Source: Collimonas fungivorans Ter331 (GTDB taxonomy: Bacteria; Pseudomonadota; Gammaproteobacteria; Burkholderiales; Burkholderiaceae_D). From it: a DNA stretch of 64,000 nt. Below are positions 1-10,150 of this stretch, piece by piece. A model generated the notes under the pieces. The model saw nothing but the letters and a program-made list of their open reading frames with translations. It was not told the origin of the DNA and made no database searches. The stretch spans positions 992,001 to 1,056,000 of the forward strand of contig NC_015856.1 of the NCBI RefSeq assembly GCF_000221045.1, given 5' to 3'. The stretch's first letter is position 1; each line of letters starts with the position of its first letter. Made by a program: the position numbers and the translations under genes.

Positions 1-580
1 CCGAAGTACGGGTAATGATCTGCGCCGACATCACCGGCGCTTCACCCAGGATGGCGACAATCCGGCCGCCGACATTGAGCTGCTTGAGGAAGGCGTCAGG
101 CAGCGTCGACAGCGAGCCGGAAATCACGATCACGTCGTAGGTCTTGCTTGCGCCTTGGTCCCAGCCCTGGGCGCCGTTGCCAAGCACTACCTCGACATTG
201 GTGATGCCGTAGGCCGCCAGATTCTTTTCGGCCAGCGCTTTCAGCTCGGGATCGATTTCTACCGTTGTCACATGCCTTGCCTTGTAGCACAACAAAGCCG
301 CCATGTAGCCGGAACCGGCGCCGATTTCCAGCACCTGCTCATGTTTTTTCACGGCAGCTTGCTGCAGCAGGCGCGCTTCGACCTTGGGCGCCAGCATGCT
401 TTCGCCGTTCGGGCCAGGCAGCGGGATTTCGGTATCGGAAAACGCCAGGCTCTTGTAAGCGGCAGGGACGAATTCCTCGCGCCGTACTACCGTCAGCAAT
501 TCCAGCACGTCCAGTTCCAGCACGTTCCAAGGGCGAATTTGCTGTTCGATCATGTTGAAGCGGGCTTGTTCGATATTCAT
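1..580 (-). CDS. pcm: Protein-L-isoaspartate O-methyltransferase, 3' end cut by window
   Basis: Repairs damaged proteins by transferring a methyl group from S-adenosylmethionine to L-isoaspartyl residues in the cytoplasm. Reading the minus strand from the ATG at 580 gives 193 codons, open to the window edge. The protein begins MNIEQARFNMIEQQIRPWNV and carries the SAM-binding motif EIGAGSGY at residues 85-92, followed by an acidic VEID segment typical of class I methyltransferases. About 20-30 C-terminal residues should lie outside the window, judging from the usual 215-220 residue length. The TetR gene lies 68 bp upstream on the same strand, so the two may be co-transcribed. In related Burkholderiales this gene precedes a rhodanese and a TolC gene; that cannot be checked here. 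Confidence 0.9.
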   Translation of the reverse strand, partial: MNIEQARFNMIEQQIRPWNVLELDVLELLTVVRREEFVPAAYKSLAFSDTEIPLPGPNGESMLAPKVEARLLQQAAVKKHEQVLEIGAGSGYMAALLCYKARHVTTVEIDPELKALAEKNLAAYGITNVEVVLGNGAQGWDQGASKTYDVIVISGSLSTLPDAFLKQLNVGGRIVAILGEAPVMSAQIITRTS

Positions 581-648
581 GGTTAAGGCTCGGTAGTGAA
601 AATAAAGGGCTCATTCTATCAAAGGCCACCCTCAAAACCTATTGCACG

Positions 649-1287
649 CTACGCTTTGCTGAGCAGGCCGTGCAGGCAAAGATCGATAAAACTGTCCAGG
701 TAACTGCCGGCATCCACCGGCTCCACATGGCAGGGGTTGAGCGGCTGTTGCCACATCATCAGCATGATCACCGGCGCGATCAGCACGTTGGCGGTCTGCC
801 GCACGTCGATCGCGCGAAACTCGCCGCGCTCTATGCCACGCTGCAGCAGGCGCACGATCATGGCTTCGCTGCGTTCGCTGACTTCTTCGCGATGAAAGGC
901 CGCCAGCTCCGGGAAATTGCCCGACTCGGCCATCAGCAGCTTGGTGATGCCGGACAGCTTGGTGGCGCCGATCTGCTCCCACCAGCCCAGCAGGATTTCG
1001 CGGAACAGGTCGGCGCTAGGGCCCTGGTAGCCGTCGATGATATCTTCCGCTTCAGCCAGCGCCGGCAGTATGTTTTCGCGCACCACCGCCTTGAACAAAT
1101 CTTCCTTGCTCTCGAAATACAGGTACAAGGTGCCCTTGGAGACGCCGGCCAGGGCTGCGACGTCGCCCAGCCTGGTGGCGGCAAATCCGCGTTCGACGAA
1201 CAGGTCCAGCGCAGCCGCCAGCAGTTCCTGCGGGCGCGCTTCCTTGCGTCTTGCCCAGCGGGGTTTGGAGCTGAAAGGGCAGTTCAT
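649..1287 (-). CDS. TetR/AcrR family transcriptional regulator
   Basis: A 212-residue one-component repressor. The N-terminal helix-turn-helix (residues about 18-65) is clear: LLAAALDLFVERGFAATRL, then VAALAGVSKGTLYLYF and KEDLF, which is the classic TetR_N recognition helix. The C-terminal ligand and dimerisation half is poorly conserved, as is normal for the family, so the inducer cannot be named. It lies upstream of pcm on the same strand. A short palindrome sits 24 bp before its start and may be its own operator. Genes of this type beside pcm and tolC often control efflux in relatives, but that is inference. Confidence 0.9.
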   Translation of the reverse strand: MNCPFSSKPRWARRKEARPQELLAAALDLFVERGFAATRLGDVAALAGVSKGTLYLYFESKEDLFKAVVRENILPALAEAEDIIDGYQGPSADLFREILLGWWEQIGATKLSGITKLLMAESGNFPELAAFHREEVSERSEAMIVRLLQRGIERGEFRAIDVRQTANVLIAPVIMLMMWQQPLNPCHVEPVDAGSYLDSFIDLCLHGLLSKA

Positions 1288-1310
1288 GAATACTGAGCAT
1301 CTTTAATTAA

Positions 1311-1324
1311 TGACTTGAGAGTCA
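1311..1324. promoter_or_regulatory. Candidate TetR-type operator palindrome
   Basis: Arms TGACT and AGTCA flank a 4-bp spacer (TGAG), 24 bp upstream of the tetR start codon. The position and size suit autoregulation. The arms are only 5 bp, so chance occurrence is possible. Confidence 0.35.
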
Positions 1325-1488
1325 GTAATGTAAGCGGCAACCGCGGGAGTGTCAAGAAAGGTTGGCGTGCGCGCTGGAACTTTGGGGTAGGCGCGGCGAT
1401 TGCCGGTAGAATCTGGCCTTCGTTTAAACCGGTGTTGTCACAGGCTGCAGATGTTTTCAAAAAAACCATTAATTGGCGGGGGCTTGGC

Positions 1489-1758
1489 ATGAGCGCGCAG
1501 GGCGTCGCTTGCCGCCCGGATTGCGGCGCCTGCTGCACGGCGCCGTCGATCTCGTCGCCTATCCCTGGCATGCCTGACGGTAAGCCGGCGGGTGTGCGCT
1601 GCATCCAGCTGGACCAGGCCAACCTCTGCCGGATTTTCGGCAGTCCCGACCGTCCCGCGGTATGCGCCAGCCTGCAGCCGGCGCCGGACATGTGCGGCAA
1701 TTCCCGCGCACATGCCATGCATTATCTGGCGACGCTGGAACGATTGACTGCCATGTAA
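1489..1758 (+). CDS. YkgJ-family cysteine cluster protein
   Basis: A small 89-residue cytoplasmic protein. The ATG at 1489 is preferred because it follows a G-rich stretch (GGCGGGGGC) and gives the expected start [16 protein letters not shown]; the frame is open further upstream but lacks conservation-like sequence. The N-terminal cysteine cluster C-x3-C-x2-CC, with later cysteines in VRCIQL, NLCRIF, AVCASL and DMCGN, matches the YkgJ/UPF0153 group, which probably binds zinc or an Fe-S cluster. The molecular function of the family is not established. It lies 33 bp upstream of the DUF1439 lipoprotein gene, so co-transcription is plausible. Confidence 0.8.
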   Translation: MSAQGVACRPDCGACCTAPSISSPIPGMPDGKPAGVRCIQLDQANLCRIFGSPDRPAVCASLQPAPDMCGNSRAHAMHYLATLERLTAM

Positions 1759-1791
1759 GGTCTGTCTGCAGACAGAATAAGGAAAATCCGA

Positions 1792-2364
1792 ATGCAAATG
1801 AAAAATTACGTGCCTGTTACGAAAACGCCGGTGCTGCTGGTTTTGCTGGCGACGCTGCTGCTATCTTCCTGTGCGGCCCTGATCGGACCGCGCGATGTTG
1901 AATTCCCATTGACCAAGCTGCAGCAATCGGTAGACAAGCGCTTGCCGTTTTCCCAGCGTTATCTGGGCCTGTTTGAAATAACTGCGAACAAGGCTCAGCT
2001 CAGTTTGCCTCCTGAACAGAACCGCCTGGCCATGACAACCGACGTGATCCTGACCATGCCGCTGCTGGGCAAGTCGTGGAGCGGCAAGATGGCGATCTCG
2101 GGCGTGCTGTTCCTGGACAATCCGCATAACGCGGTGACCTTGCAGGAGCCGAAGCTGGACAGCCTGGTGCTTGACGGGCTGGATAACACCTACGCTGCGC
2201 AAGTCACGCAGATCGGCAATCTGCTGACGCATCAGCTGCTGACCAACCTGCCGCTGTATACCTTCAAACCTGAAGACCTGCGTTATGCCGGCGTCGCTTT
2301 CATGCCGACAAAAATCGGCACCCGGGCGGAAAATCTGGTGGTCACGTTTGAACCGGTAAAATAG
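1792..2364 (+). CDS. DUF1439 (YceB-like) lipoprotein
   Basis: A 190-residue predicted lipoprotein. The N-terminus has a basic start, a hydrophobic run (VLLVLLATLLL) and the lipobox LSSC, so the mature protein should begin at the cysteine near residue 27 and be anchored in an envelope membrane. The body (FPLTKLQQSVDKRLPF, LPPEQNRLAMTTDV) matches the DUF1439 family, represented by E. coli YceB, whose role is unknown but whose fold is thought to bind lipids. An AAGGAA ribosome site lies 7 bp before the ATG at 1792; a second in-frame ATG at 1798 is an alternative start. Confidence 0.8.
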   Translation: MQMKNYVPVTKTPVLLVLLATLLLSSCAALIGPRDVEFPLTKLQQSVDKRLPFSQRYLGLFEITANKAQLSLPPEQNRLAMTTDVILTMPLLGKSWSGKMAISGVLFLDNPHNAVTLQEPKLDSLVLDGLDNTYAAQVTQIGNLLTHQLLTNLPLYTFKPEDLRYAGVAFMPTKIGTRAENLVVTFEPVK

Positions 2365-2463
2365 CCGGCAGGTTTTAAGAAAACACTCGCAACAATACGA
2401 TTGCCAGGGCGGTATCATTCGCCCCGGCGCTTGATTTCCTTTCTCTTACTACTCCCACACTAC

Positions 2464-3309
2464 ATGGATATTATTCTCGCGTTAAAAGTGCTCATCATGG
2501 GCCTGGTCGAGGGATTCACCGAATTCCTGCCTATCTCGTCAACCGGCCACCTGATCCTGGCCGGCAGCTTGCTGGATTTCACCGCTGACATCACGCGGGA
2601 AAAAGCGGAAGTGTTCGAGATTGCCATCCAGGCCGGCGCGATTTTCGCAGTGTGCTGGGAATACCGGGCCCGCATCGGCGCGGTGTTGCGCGGCCTGACC
2701 AGCGATCCCAAGGCTCGCAAGCTGGTTGTCAACCTGGTCATCGCCTTTGTGCCGGCTGCGCTGCTGGGACTTTTTTTCAGCAAGATGATCAAGGAAAAAC
2801 TGTTTGCACCGTTGCCGGTGGCGATCGCGCTGATCGTCGGCGGTTTCATCATCCTCTGGGTCGAGCGCCGCAACAAGGGCGGCGACCGTGTCGCCCGGGT
2901 CGAGTCGGTGGACGACATGAGTGCGCTCGACGCCCTGAAGATCGGCATTGCCCAGGCGTTTGCGCTGATTCCCGGCACCAGCCGTTCGGGCGCCACGATC
3001 ATCGGCGGCATGATGTTTGGCCTGTCGCGCAAGGCGGCTACCGAGTTTTCGTTTTTCCTGGCGATTCCCACCTTGTTTGCCGCCACCATCTATTCGCTGT
3101 ACAAGGACCGCGCGCTGCTGTCGGCCGCCGACATCCCGCTGTTTTCGATCGGCACCATCGCCGCCTTCGTGTCAGCGTTCCTGTGCGTGCGCTGGTTGCT
3201 GCGTTATATCAGCAGTCATGATTTCACTGCATTTGCCTGGTACCGGATCGTGTTCGGCCTGGTGGTGATCGTGACCGGCTACACCGGCTGGGTCAACTGG
3301 ACGCATTGA
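2464..3309 (+). CDS. uppP: Undecaprenyl-diphosphate phosphatase
   Basis: An integral membrane enzyme that dephosphorylates undecaprenyl diphosphate, recycling the lipid carrier for peptidoglycan and other surface polymers; overexpression gives bacitracin resistance in many species. The ATG at 2464 gives 281 residues, the usual family length; an upstream in-frame TTG would add an unneeded 21 residues. Both catalytic signature regions are intact: [14 protein letters not shown] near residues 16-29 and PGTSRSGAT near residues 170-178. About eight hydrophobic segments are visible. A second paralogue follows after 71 bp, which is unusual. Confidence 0.95.
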   Translation: MDIILALKVLIMGLVEGFTEFLPISSTGHLILAGSLLDFTADITREKAEVFEIAIQAGAIFAVCWEYRARIGAVLRGLTSDPKARKLVVNLVIAFVPAALLGLFFSKMIKEKLFAPLPVAIALIVGGFIILWVERRNKGGDRVARVESVDDMSALDALKIGIAQAFALIPGTSRSGATIIGGMMFGLSRKAATEFSFFLAIPTLFAATIYSLYKDRALLSAADIPLFSIGTIAAFVSAFLCVRWLLRYISSHDFTAFAWYRIVFGLVVIVTGYTGWVNWTH

Positions 3310-3380
3310 GCCGGAGGGTTGTCCACGCGAATTGCCCGCGTTTTAAACGATAGTTGTCTCACCCTGAACAGGAGAATGTT

Positions 3381-4253
3381 GTGGCAGGTGTATGTTCCGC
3401 TGGTACCGATATCGGGTTTGCATCGCTGGATTACGTGCAGGTCGCGATCCTTGGCGTAATTCAGGGCATCTCTGAGCTATTGCCGATTTCTTCCACTGCG
3501 CACATGCGCATCGTCCCGGCCATACTGGGCTGGCACGATCCCGGCTCGGCGTTTTCGGCGGCGATGCAGCTGGCGGCGCTGGCGGCCGTGGTCAGCTACT
3601 TCTGGCGCGATGTGCGCGAGGTGACCGTCGGCAGCATCAACGCGGTACGCGAGCGCAATTTCAGCAGCCCGTCATTCCGCCTAGGGATGGCGATCATCCT
3701 GGCGACGATTCCGATCGGGATCGCCGGGCTGGCGCTGGCGCCGGTGCTGAACGCCTGCGGCTCGCCGCTGCGCAGCCTGAGCGTGATCGGCTATGCCTGC
3801 ATCGCCATGGGAGTGTTGCTGGCGATTGCCGAATTGAGTTGCCGCCATCGCCGCACGGTCGGCGAGATGCGCTTGCGTGACGCGTTGATAGTCGGCCTGG
3901 CGCAGGTAGGGGCGCTGATTCCGGGCGTGTCGCGTTCCGGTTCGACCCTGACTGCCGCCTTGTTCCTCAACTTCAAGCGTGAAGAAGCGGCGCGCTTCTC
4001 TTTCCTGCTCGGCTTGCCGGCGATCGCCTTGGCCGGCTTGAAAGAGCTGCTGGTGCTGTTCCATCTGCATATGCCGCTGGAGACCTGGATGCTGCTGATT
4101 TTCGGCCTGGTGGTCGCCAGCGTGTCGGCGTTCGGCGCGATCTGGGGATTGATGAAGTTCCTGGAGAAATTCTCCACCTGGCCGTTTATCGTGTATCGCA
4201 TCGCCTTGGGGATTTTCCTTCTGGTGGCTGTGCACAACGGGTTCCTTAGCTAA
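3381..4253 (+). CDS. Second, divergent UppP/BacA-family phosphatase
   Basis: A 290-residue membrane protein of the same family as the preceding gene. The start is taken as GTG 3381 because AGGAG at 3370-3374 lies 6 bp upstream; an in-frame TTG at 3354 lacks such a site. The active-site motifs are recognisable but altered: [17 protein letters not shown] in place of the usual [14 protein letters not shown], and an intact [10 protein letters not shown]. The core serines, the glutamate of SELLP and the arginine of SRSG remain, so catalysis is plausible. It may act on the same lipid in another context, or on a different isoprenyl or lipid phosphate. It is probably co-transcribed with uppP and perhaps with recQ, 11 bp downstream. 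Confidence 0.85.
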   Translation: MAGVCSAGTDIGFASLDYVQVAILGVIQGISELLPISSTAHMRIVPAILGWHDPGSAFSAAMQLAALAAVVSYFWRDVREVTVGSINAVRERNFSSPSFRLGMAIILATIPIGIAGLALAPVLNACGSPLRSLSVIGYACIAMGVLLAIAELSCRHRRTVGEMRLRDALIVGLAQVGALIPGVSRSGSTLTAALFLNFKREEAARFSFLLGLPAIALAGLKELLVLFHLHMPLETWMLLIFGLVVASVSAFGAIWGLMKFLEKFSTWPFIVYRIALGIFLLVAVHNGFLS

Positions 4254-4264
4254 ATAAATATTTG

Positions 4265-6109
4265 ATGTCACACTCGCCACATCCAGACGTATCCGCCGGT
4301 TCCGACCCGCAAGCACTCCACATACTGCAAACGGTATTCGGTTATCCCTCTTTCCGTGGCCAGCAGGCTGAGATTGTCAGCCACGTAGCCAACGGCGGCG
4401 ATGCGCTGGTATTGATGCCGACCGGCGGCGGCAAATCGCTGTGCTACCAGATCCCGGCCTTGCTGCGGGATGGCGTCGGCGTGGTGGTGTCGCCGCTGAT
4501 CGCGCTGATGCAGGACCAGGTCGATGCGCTGGCCGAAGTCGGCGTGCGCGCTGCCTTCCTGAATTCAACGCAGACCTACGAAGAAGCGTCGCAGATCGAA
4601 CGCCGCGTGCGCAGCGGCGATCTCGACCTGGTGTATGTGGCGCCGGAGCGCCTGCTGACGCCGCGTTGCCTGGACTTGCTGGAATCGTCCAAGATCGCCC
4701 TGTTCGCGATCGACGAGGCGCACTGCGTTTCACAATGGGGCCATGATTTCCGGCCCGAATACATCAAGCTGTCGATCTTGCACGAGCGTTTCCCGCAAGT
4801 GCCGCGGATTGCGCTGACGGCGACCGCCGACCAGCAGACCCGCGAGGAAATCGCGCTGCGTCTGCAGCTGGAGCAGGGCGCGCGTTTCGTTTCCTCTTTT
4901 GACCGCCCCAATATCCGCTACCAGATTGTCGAGAAGGCCAACGGTCGCAAGCAGCTGCTCGACTTCATCCAGAGCGAGCACGCGGGCGACGCCGGCATCG
5001 TGTATTGCTTGTCGCGCAAGAAGGTTGAAGAGACCGCCGAATTCCTGGAGCAGCAGGGGATCCAGGCCTTGCCTTACCACGCCGGCATGGACTATGCGCA
5101 GCGGACCAGGAACCAGGGCCGTTTCCTGCGCGAAGACGGCATCGTGATGGTGGCTACCATCGCTTTCGGCATGGGAATCGACAAGCCGGACGTGCGTTTT
5201 GTCGCCCACTTGGACCTGCCGAAAAGCATAGAGGGCTATTACCAGGAAACCGGCCGTGCAGGCCGCGACGGCGGGCCCGCCAATGCCTGGATGGCGTATG
5301 GCTTGCAGGACGTGGTGCAGCAGCGACGCATGATCGACGAATCGGAAGCCGGCGAAGTCTTCAAGCGGGTGCTGGGCGTCAAGCTCGATGCGATGCTCGG
5401 CCTGTGCGAAACCTTGCATTGCCGGCGTGTGCGTTTGCTGGACTATTTCGGCCAGGGTTCGGAGCGTTGCGGCAATTGCGATACCTGCATGAGCCCGCCG
5501 GTGTCGTTCGACGCCACGGTGGTGGTGCAAAAGCTGCTATCGACGATCTACCGGGTCGACCAGCGTTTCGGCGCGATGCATGTGATGGATGTCCTGCGCG
5601 GCATCGATTCCGACAAGATCAAGCAATGGCGCCACGATCAGCTTTCCACCTTTGGCATCGGCAGCGATCGCAGCGAAGCGGAATGGCGGGCCATCTTGCG
5701 GCAGTCGATTGCGTTGGGCTTGATCACGGTCGACCATGAAGCGTACAGCGCGCTCAAGCTGACCGACGCCGCACGCCCGGTGCTGCGCGGCGAACAGCCG
5801 GTGCAGTTGCGGCAGTACCAGAAACCGGTCAAGCAGAAACGCAGCGGCAGCAAGCCCAAGGGTTATGTCGAAACCGACCTGTCGACGCTGGAGCAGGCGA
5901 TTTTCGAGAAGCTGCGCTGGTGGCGGGTCGAGACTGCGCGCAAGCACAACGTACCGGCTTACGTCATCTTCCACGACGCCACCATGCGCGAAATCGCCAA
6001 GGCGCAACCGGCGTCACTGGGCGATCTACGCGGCGTCAGCGGCGTTGGCGAGAAGAAGCTGGAGACCTACGGCGCTGAAATTGTCGAGCTGATTGCCGAA
6101 TTCACCTGA
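4265..6109 (+). CDS. recQ: ATP-dependent DNA helicase RecQ
   Basis: A 614-residue 3'-5' DNA helicase acting in recombination and stalled-fork repair. Motif I is [14 protein letters not shown] (Walker A near residues 54-58), motif II is DEAH in [18 protein letters not shown], and motif VI is [11 protein letters not shown] zinc-binding subdomain follows (C in [12 protein letters not shown], then CGNCDTC), then the RQC winged helix and a C-terminal HRDC domain from about residue 537 ([17 protein letters not shown] to [13 protein letters not shown]). Size and domain order are those of E. coli RecQ. The ATG at 4265 is chosen over an in-frame TTG one codon earlier. No good ribosome site is seen, suggesting coupling to the upstream gene. 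Confidence 0.97.
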   Translation: MSHSPHPDVSAGSDPQALHILQTVFGYPSFRGQQAEIVSHVANGGDALVLMPTGGGKSLCYQIPALLRDGVGVVVSPLIALMQDQVDALAEVGVRAAFLNSTQTYEEASQIERRVRSGDLDLVYVAPERLLTPRCLDLLESSKIALFAIDEAHCVSQWGHDFRPEYIKLSILHERFPQVPRIALTATADQQTREEIALRLQLEQGARFVSSFDRPNIRYQIVEKANGRKQLLDFIQSEHAGDAGIVYCLSRKKVEETAEFLEQQGIQALPYHAGMDYAQRTRNQGRFLREDGIVMVATIAFGMGIDKPDVRFVAHLDLPKSIEGYYQETGRAGRDGGPANAWMAYGLQDVVQQRRMIDESEAGEVFKRVLGVKLDAMLGLCETLHCRRVRLLDYFGQGSERCGNCDTCMSPPVSFDATVVVQKLLSTIYRVDQRFGAMHVMDVLRGIDSDKIKQWRHDQLSTFGIGSDRSEAEWRAILRQSIALGLITVDHEAYSALKLTDAARPVLRGEQPVQLRQYQKPVKQKRSGSKPKGYVETDLSTLEQAIFEKLRWWRVETARKHNVPAYVIFHDATMREIAKAQPASLGDLRGVSGVGEKKLETYGAEIVELIAEFT

Positions 6110-6147
6110 CGTCTCGGCGGCGCTCGGCAGCAGCGCCGCCAAGCTAT

Positions 6148-7326
6148 TTAAGCGGTAGTGCCCAAGGCCGCCATCAGGGCCTGCCTGATTTTCGCTTCTT
6201 GCGGCGCTACCCCAAAACCCACCATCACCCCCTGCGCATCAAAGAAGCGGCAGACGGTAGTCGCGCCATCCACTTCAGTTTCCCAGCGTCCGGCCGCCAC
6301 CGCATGTGACGGCGGCGGCACCAGCGCCAGCGGGTAGCTCGGGGTCTTGACGATCACCGGTGAATGTTTCAGGTCGATCGCAGTATCTTCGCCCGTCAGG
6401 GTCTTGGCAATCGCACGTGCGGCGGTAAGGATAGGCGCGATGTATGGCAAGGGGCTGGTGCGGCCTTCGCTGTCGACGCGGTACTCGGCGCAGTCGCCCA
6501 GCGCATAGACATCTGGAGCGCTGGTGCGGCCATGGCTGTCAATCATGATGCCGCGGCCGGTAGCCAATTTGGCTGCCTGCGCCAGCGCCAGGTCAGGACG
6601 CAGGCCGACCGCGGACAGGACCACATCGGCGATCACTGTTTCGCCGTTCGACAAGGTGAGCTTGATTGCGCCGTCGGCACGATCGATGCTGGCGGCGGCG
6701 GTTCCGAGCTGGAGGCCGATGCCGCGAGCAGTCAGCGCTGCCTGCAAGCCTTGCGACAAAGCCGGCGCCGCCAGCGCTGCCAAAGGCAGGGAATTGGGAT
6801 CGATCAGCGTCACCGTGTGGCCATGCGCCGCCAGGTCGTCGGCAAACTCGCAACCGATCAGGCCGGCGCCCAGGATTGCTACCCGCGCCGTTGCCTGTTG
6901 ATCCGGCAGCAGCTTGGCGCGGAAGGTGGCGTAGTCTTCGATGTGATTGACCGACAGCACACGGTCGGCGGCGTCGCCGGCGATGTTCAGGCGGATAGGC
7001 TGGGCGCCGACGGCAATCACCAGCTGCGCATATTCGAAAGCGCCGCTGCTGGTGTCGACCACCTTGGCCGCGGTGTCGATGCCCTTGACCCGGGTCTTGG
7101 TCATGATGCTGGCGCCGATCTGTTCCGCCATCTGCACCGCGCTTTGCGAGATCAGCTGCGCCGCCAGTTTCTTTTGCGCGAAAGCATTGGACAGCATCGG
7201 CTTGGAATAGAAGCCGCCATCGTCGGCAGTAATGACCAGCAGCGCAGCTGTCTTGTCCAGCTTGCGCACCTCGCGCGCCAGAGAATATGCAGCCATGCCG
7301 GCGCCGATGATGATGATGGGTTTCAT
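6148..7326 (-). CDS. Rubredoxin reductase-like FAD/NAD(P) oxidoreductase
   Basis: A 392-residue two-dinucleotide-binding-domain flavoprotein. The start at 7326 (MKPIIIIGAGMAAYSLAREV) places the FAD-binding GxGxxA motif at the extreme N-terminus, as in the family; longer in-frame starts lack this logic. A second Rossmann motif, ILGAGLIGCEFADDL, binds NAD(P)H, and the closing FAD motif is DVYALGDCAEY. The segments LVITADDGGFYSKPMLSNAF and SAVGLRPDLALA closely resemble rubredoxin-NAD reductases of Pseudomonas. Such enzymes pass electrons from NADH to rubredoxin for alkane hydroxylases or oxidative-stress defence. No rubredoxin is encoded nearby, so the partner is elsewhere or differs. Confidence 0.85.
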   Translation of the reverse strand: MKPIIIIGAGMAAYSLAREVRKLDKTAALLVITADDGGFYSKPMLSNAFAQKKLAAQLISQSAVQMAEQIGASIMTKTRVKGIDTAAKVVDTSSGAFEYAQLVIAVGAQPIRLNIAGDAADRVLSVNHIEDYATFRAKLLPDQQATARVAILGAGLIGCEFADDLAAHGHTVTLIDPNSLPLAALAAPALSQGLQAALTARGIGLQLGTAAASIDRADGAIKLTLSNGETVIADVVLSAVGLRPDLALAQAAKLATGRGIMIDSHGRTSAPDVYALGDCAEYRVDSEGRTSPLPYIAPILTAARAIAKTLTGEDTAIDLKHSPVIVKTPSYPLALVPPPSHAVAAGRWETEVDGATTVCRFFDAQGVMVGFGVAPQEAKIRQALMAALGTTA

Positions 7327-7675
7327 GAATGTCCTGAAGGATGGTTGGCGGTAGCGAGGAACGCGATGTGTGGCATGTTCGCCGCGGCAATATTTAAGGC
7401 GGCTAATTTTACAACAAGCGCTCGGATCCCCAATCATTTCAAAATCAGGCCCGGCGGCGTAATGCCGTTCAGTTAAGGCGGAAATAACTTCCGTCTAGGC
7501 GACCCGGGGCTTCTGCATAGGGATAATAGTTTTTAAGATTTAATTTCTGAAATTCAATAGTTTTTATAGATCGACCTATGAAATAGCTATTCACCATGCG
7601 AAATTCACATAGTTGGCCGCGACCAGTCTGATAAAATCAAAGACTTTCACTTGTTACGCTTGGGGACAGACGCAT
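7327..7675. other. Divergent intergenic region before maeB
   Basis: About 350 bp between the flavoprotein gene (minus) and maeB (plus). The part around 7520-7610 is clearly AT-richer than its surroundings and should hold the promoters of both genes. I see short palindromes such as AATAGCTATT near 7582 but no convincing -35/-10 pair, and no small ORF with support. Confidence 0.4.
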
Positions 7676-9988
7676 ATGGATTCGATGATCGATAAAAAAG
7701 AAGAACTTCGTCAACAATTGCGTCAGGCGGCGCTTGAGTACCACGAGTTTCCGACCCCGGGGAAAATCAGCGTCACCCCGACCAAATTACTGACTAACCA
7801 GCGCGACCTGGCGCTGGCGTATTCGCCAGGCGTAGCTGCCGCCTGTGAAGAAATCGTGGCCGATCCGGCCAATGCCTTCCGCTACACGGCGCGCGGCAAC
7901 CTGGTCGCCGTCATCACCAACGGCACCGCCGTGCTGGGCCTGGGCAACATCGGGCCGCTGGCGTCGAAGCCGGTGATGGAAGGCAAGGGCGTGCTGTTCA
8001 AGAAATTCGCCGGCATCGATGTTTTCGATATCGAAATCAACGAAACCGATCCGGCAAAGCTGTGCGATATCATCGCCTCGCTCGAGCCGACCTTCGGCGG
8101 CATCAACCTGGAAGACATCAAGGCGCCGGAATGCTTCGAGATTGAGCGCAAGCTGCGCGACCGCATGAAGATCCCGGTATTCCATGACGACCAGCACGGC
8201 ACTGCGATCATCGTCGGCGCCGCGATCTTGAACGGCCTGAAAGTGGTCGGCAAAGACATCAAGAGCTGCAAGCTGGTGGTGTCCGGCGCCGGCGCCGCGG
8301 CGCTGGCCTGCCTTGACCTGATTGTCGACCTCGGTTTCCCGATCGAAAATATTTTCGTCACCGACCTGGCCGGTGTGGTCTACAAGGGCCGGGTCGAACT
8401 GATGGATCCGGACAAGGAACGTTTTGCCCGCGAGACCGATGCACGCACCTTGGCCGAGCTGATTCCCGGCGCCGATATTTTCCTCGGCCTGTCGGCCGGC
8501 GGCGTGCTCAAGCAAGACATGGTCAAGGCGATGGGTCCGCGGCCGCTGGTGCTGGCGCTGGCCAATCCGACTCCTGAAATCCTGCCGGAAGACGTCAAGG
8601 CTGTGCGCGACGACGCTGTCATGGCGACCGGCCGTTCGGATTATCCGAACCAGGTCAACAACGTGCTGTGCTTCCCCTACATTTTCCGTGGCGCCCTCGA
8701 TTGCGGCGCCACTACCATCACGCGCGAGATGGAAATCGCGGTGGTGCATGCGATCGCCGAGCTGGCGCAAGCCGAGCAGTCGGACATCGTCGCCACTACC
8801 TACGGCATCACCAATTTGTCGTTCGGCCCTGAGTACATCATTCCAAAGCCGTTCGATCCGCGCCTGATGATCAAGATCGCGCCGGCAGTCGCCAAGGCCG
8901 CCGAAGCGTCCGGCGTCGCCAGCCGTCCGATCAAGGACATGGAAGCCTACATCGACAAGCTGCAGCAGTTCGTTTACCGCAGCGGCACGTTCATGCGGCC
9001 GCTGTTCCAGATCGCCAAGAAGACGGCAACGGAGAAGAAACGGATCGTGTACGCCGAAGGCGAAGAAGAACGCGTACTGCGCGCAGTACAGGTGGTGGTT
9101 GACGAAAACCTGGCGCGTCCGATCCTGGTCGGCCGGCCGGCGGTGCTGCAGCAGCGCATCGAGCGCTTCGGCCTGCGCCTGAAAGCCGATGTCGATTTTG
9201 AAGTCATCAACCCCGATTTCGACGAACGCTACCGCGATTACTGGCAGACTTTCCTGGCGATGACCAAGCGCCAGGGCGTGACCGAACAGTACGCAAAGCT
9301 GGAAATGCGCCGCCGCCATACGCTGATCGGTTCGATGGCGATCCACAAGGGCCATGCCGACGGCATGATCTGCGGCACCTACGGCACTACCAGCCTGCAT
9401 TTAAACTATATCGACAAGGTGCTGGGCCGGCGCGACGGCGTCAACGTCTACGCCGCGATGAATGCGCTGATCCTGCCGAGCCGGCAGCTGGTGCTGGTCG
9501 ATACCCATGTCAATGAAGATCCGACCGCCGAACAGCTGGCGGAAATCACGATCCTGGCTGCGGAAGAAATGCTGCGTTTCGGCATCAAGCCGCGTGCAGC
9601 CTTGCTCTCCCATTCCAATTTCGGCACCAGCAACAGCGCTTCGGCGCAAAAAATGCGCAATGCCCTGGCCATCATCAAGGAGCATGCGCCGGACCTGGAA
9701 GTCGACGGCGAAATGCACGGCGATACCGCGCTGGACACCGAACTGCTGCGGAAAGTGATGCCGGATTCGTCCCTGAAAGGCGACGCCAACCTGCTGGTGA
9801 TGCCTAACATCGACGCTGCCAACATTGCCTACAACCTGCTCAAGAATACTTGCGGCAACGGCGTTGCGGTGGGCCCTATCCTGCTGGGCTGCGCCAAGCC
9901 GGTCCATATCCTGACGCCGTCGGCTACCGTGCGTCGCATCGTCAACATGACTGCGCTGTGCGTAGTGGATGCGATTTCGGCACGCTAA
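7676..9988 (+). CDS. maeB: NADP-dependent malic enzyme, MaeB type
   Basis: Oxidatively decarboxylates malate to pyruvate with reduction of NADP, linking the TCA cycle to gluconeogenesis and NADPH supply. The ATG at 7676 gives 770 residues; GGGGA lies 9 bp upstream, and an in-frame extension to 7613 is not needed. The N-terminal half is the malic enzyme ([35 protein letters not shown], and the nucleotide-binding [15 protein letters not shown]). The C-terminal half from about residue 435 ([19 protein letters not shown]) is a phosphotransacetylase-like domain, which in MaeB-type proteins is regulatory and inactive as an acetyltransferase. Length and order match E. coli MaeB. A strong terminator follows. 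Confidence 0.97.
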   Translation: MDSMIDKKEELRQQLRQAALEYHEFPTPGKISVTPTKLLTNQRDLALAYSPGVAAACEEIVADPANAFRYTARGNLVAVITNGTAVLGLGNIGPLASKPVMEGKGVLFKKFAGIDVFDIEINETDPAKLCDIIASLEPTFGGINLEDIKAPECFEIERKLRDRMKIPVFHDDQHGTAIIVGAAILNGLKVVGKDIKSCKLVVSGAGAAALACLDLIVDLGFPIENIFVTDLAGVVYKGRVELMDPDKERFARETDARTLAELIPGADIFLGLSAGGVLKQDMVKAMGPRPLVLALANPTPEILPEDVKAVRDDAVMATGRSDYPNQVNNVLCFPYIFRGALDCGATTITREMEIAVVHAIAELAQAEQSDIVATTYGITNLSFGPEYIIPKPFDPRLMIKIAPAVAKAAEASGVASRPIKDMEAYIDKLQQFVYRSGTFMRPLFQIAKKTATEKKRIVYAEGEEERVLRAVQVVVDENLARPILVGRPAVLQQRIERFGLRLKADVDFEVINPDFDERYRDYWQTFLAMTKRQGVTEQYAKLEMRRRHTLIGSMAIHKGHADGMICGTYGTTSLHLNYIDKVLGRRDGVNVYAAMNALILPSRQLVLVDTHVNEDPTAEQLAEITILAAEEMLRFGIKPRAALLSHSNFGTSNSASAQKMRNALAIIKEHAPDLEVDGEMHGDTALDTELLRKVMPDSSLKGDANLLVMPNIDAANIAYNLLKNTCGNGVAVGPILLGCAKPVHILTPSATVRRIVNMTALCVVDAISAR

Positions 9989-10025
9989 GACGGAAACAGC
10001 AGTAACAGACAAGTAGCAATAGAAG

Positions 10026-10075
10026 GACCCAGCTTTACCGCCAAGTGACCGGCGGCAAAGCTGGGTCTTTTTTTT
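10026..10075 (+). terminator. Rho-independent terminator of maeB
   Basis: Long inverted repeat with arms GACCCAGCTTT (with CCGCC) and (CGGCGG with) AAAGCTGGGTC around a short loop, followed directly by eight T residues, 38 bp after the maeB stop. Confidence 0.95.
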
Positions 10076-10150
10076 GCGGCGGACATCTGCGGCGCGGATA
10101 AAACGTGTAAATTGCATTAAAAAAGAGGTATTACAACTTCAGGAGATGCG

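Noticed and set aside
7787-9400. 537-codon minus-strand open frame inside maeB
   Set aside because: It is an antisense shadow of a highly conserved GC-rich gene, with His/Asp/Arg-rich composition and no domain.
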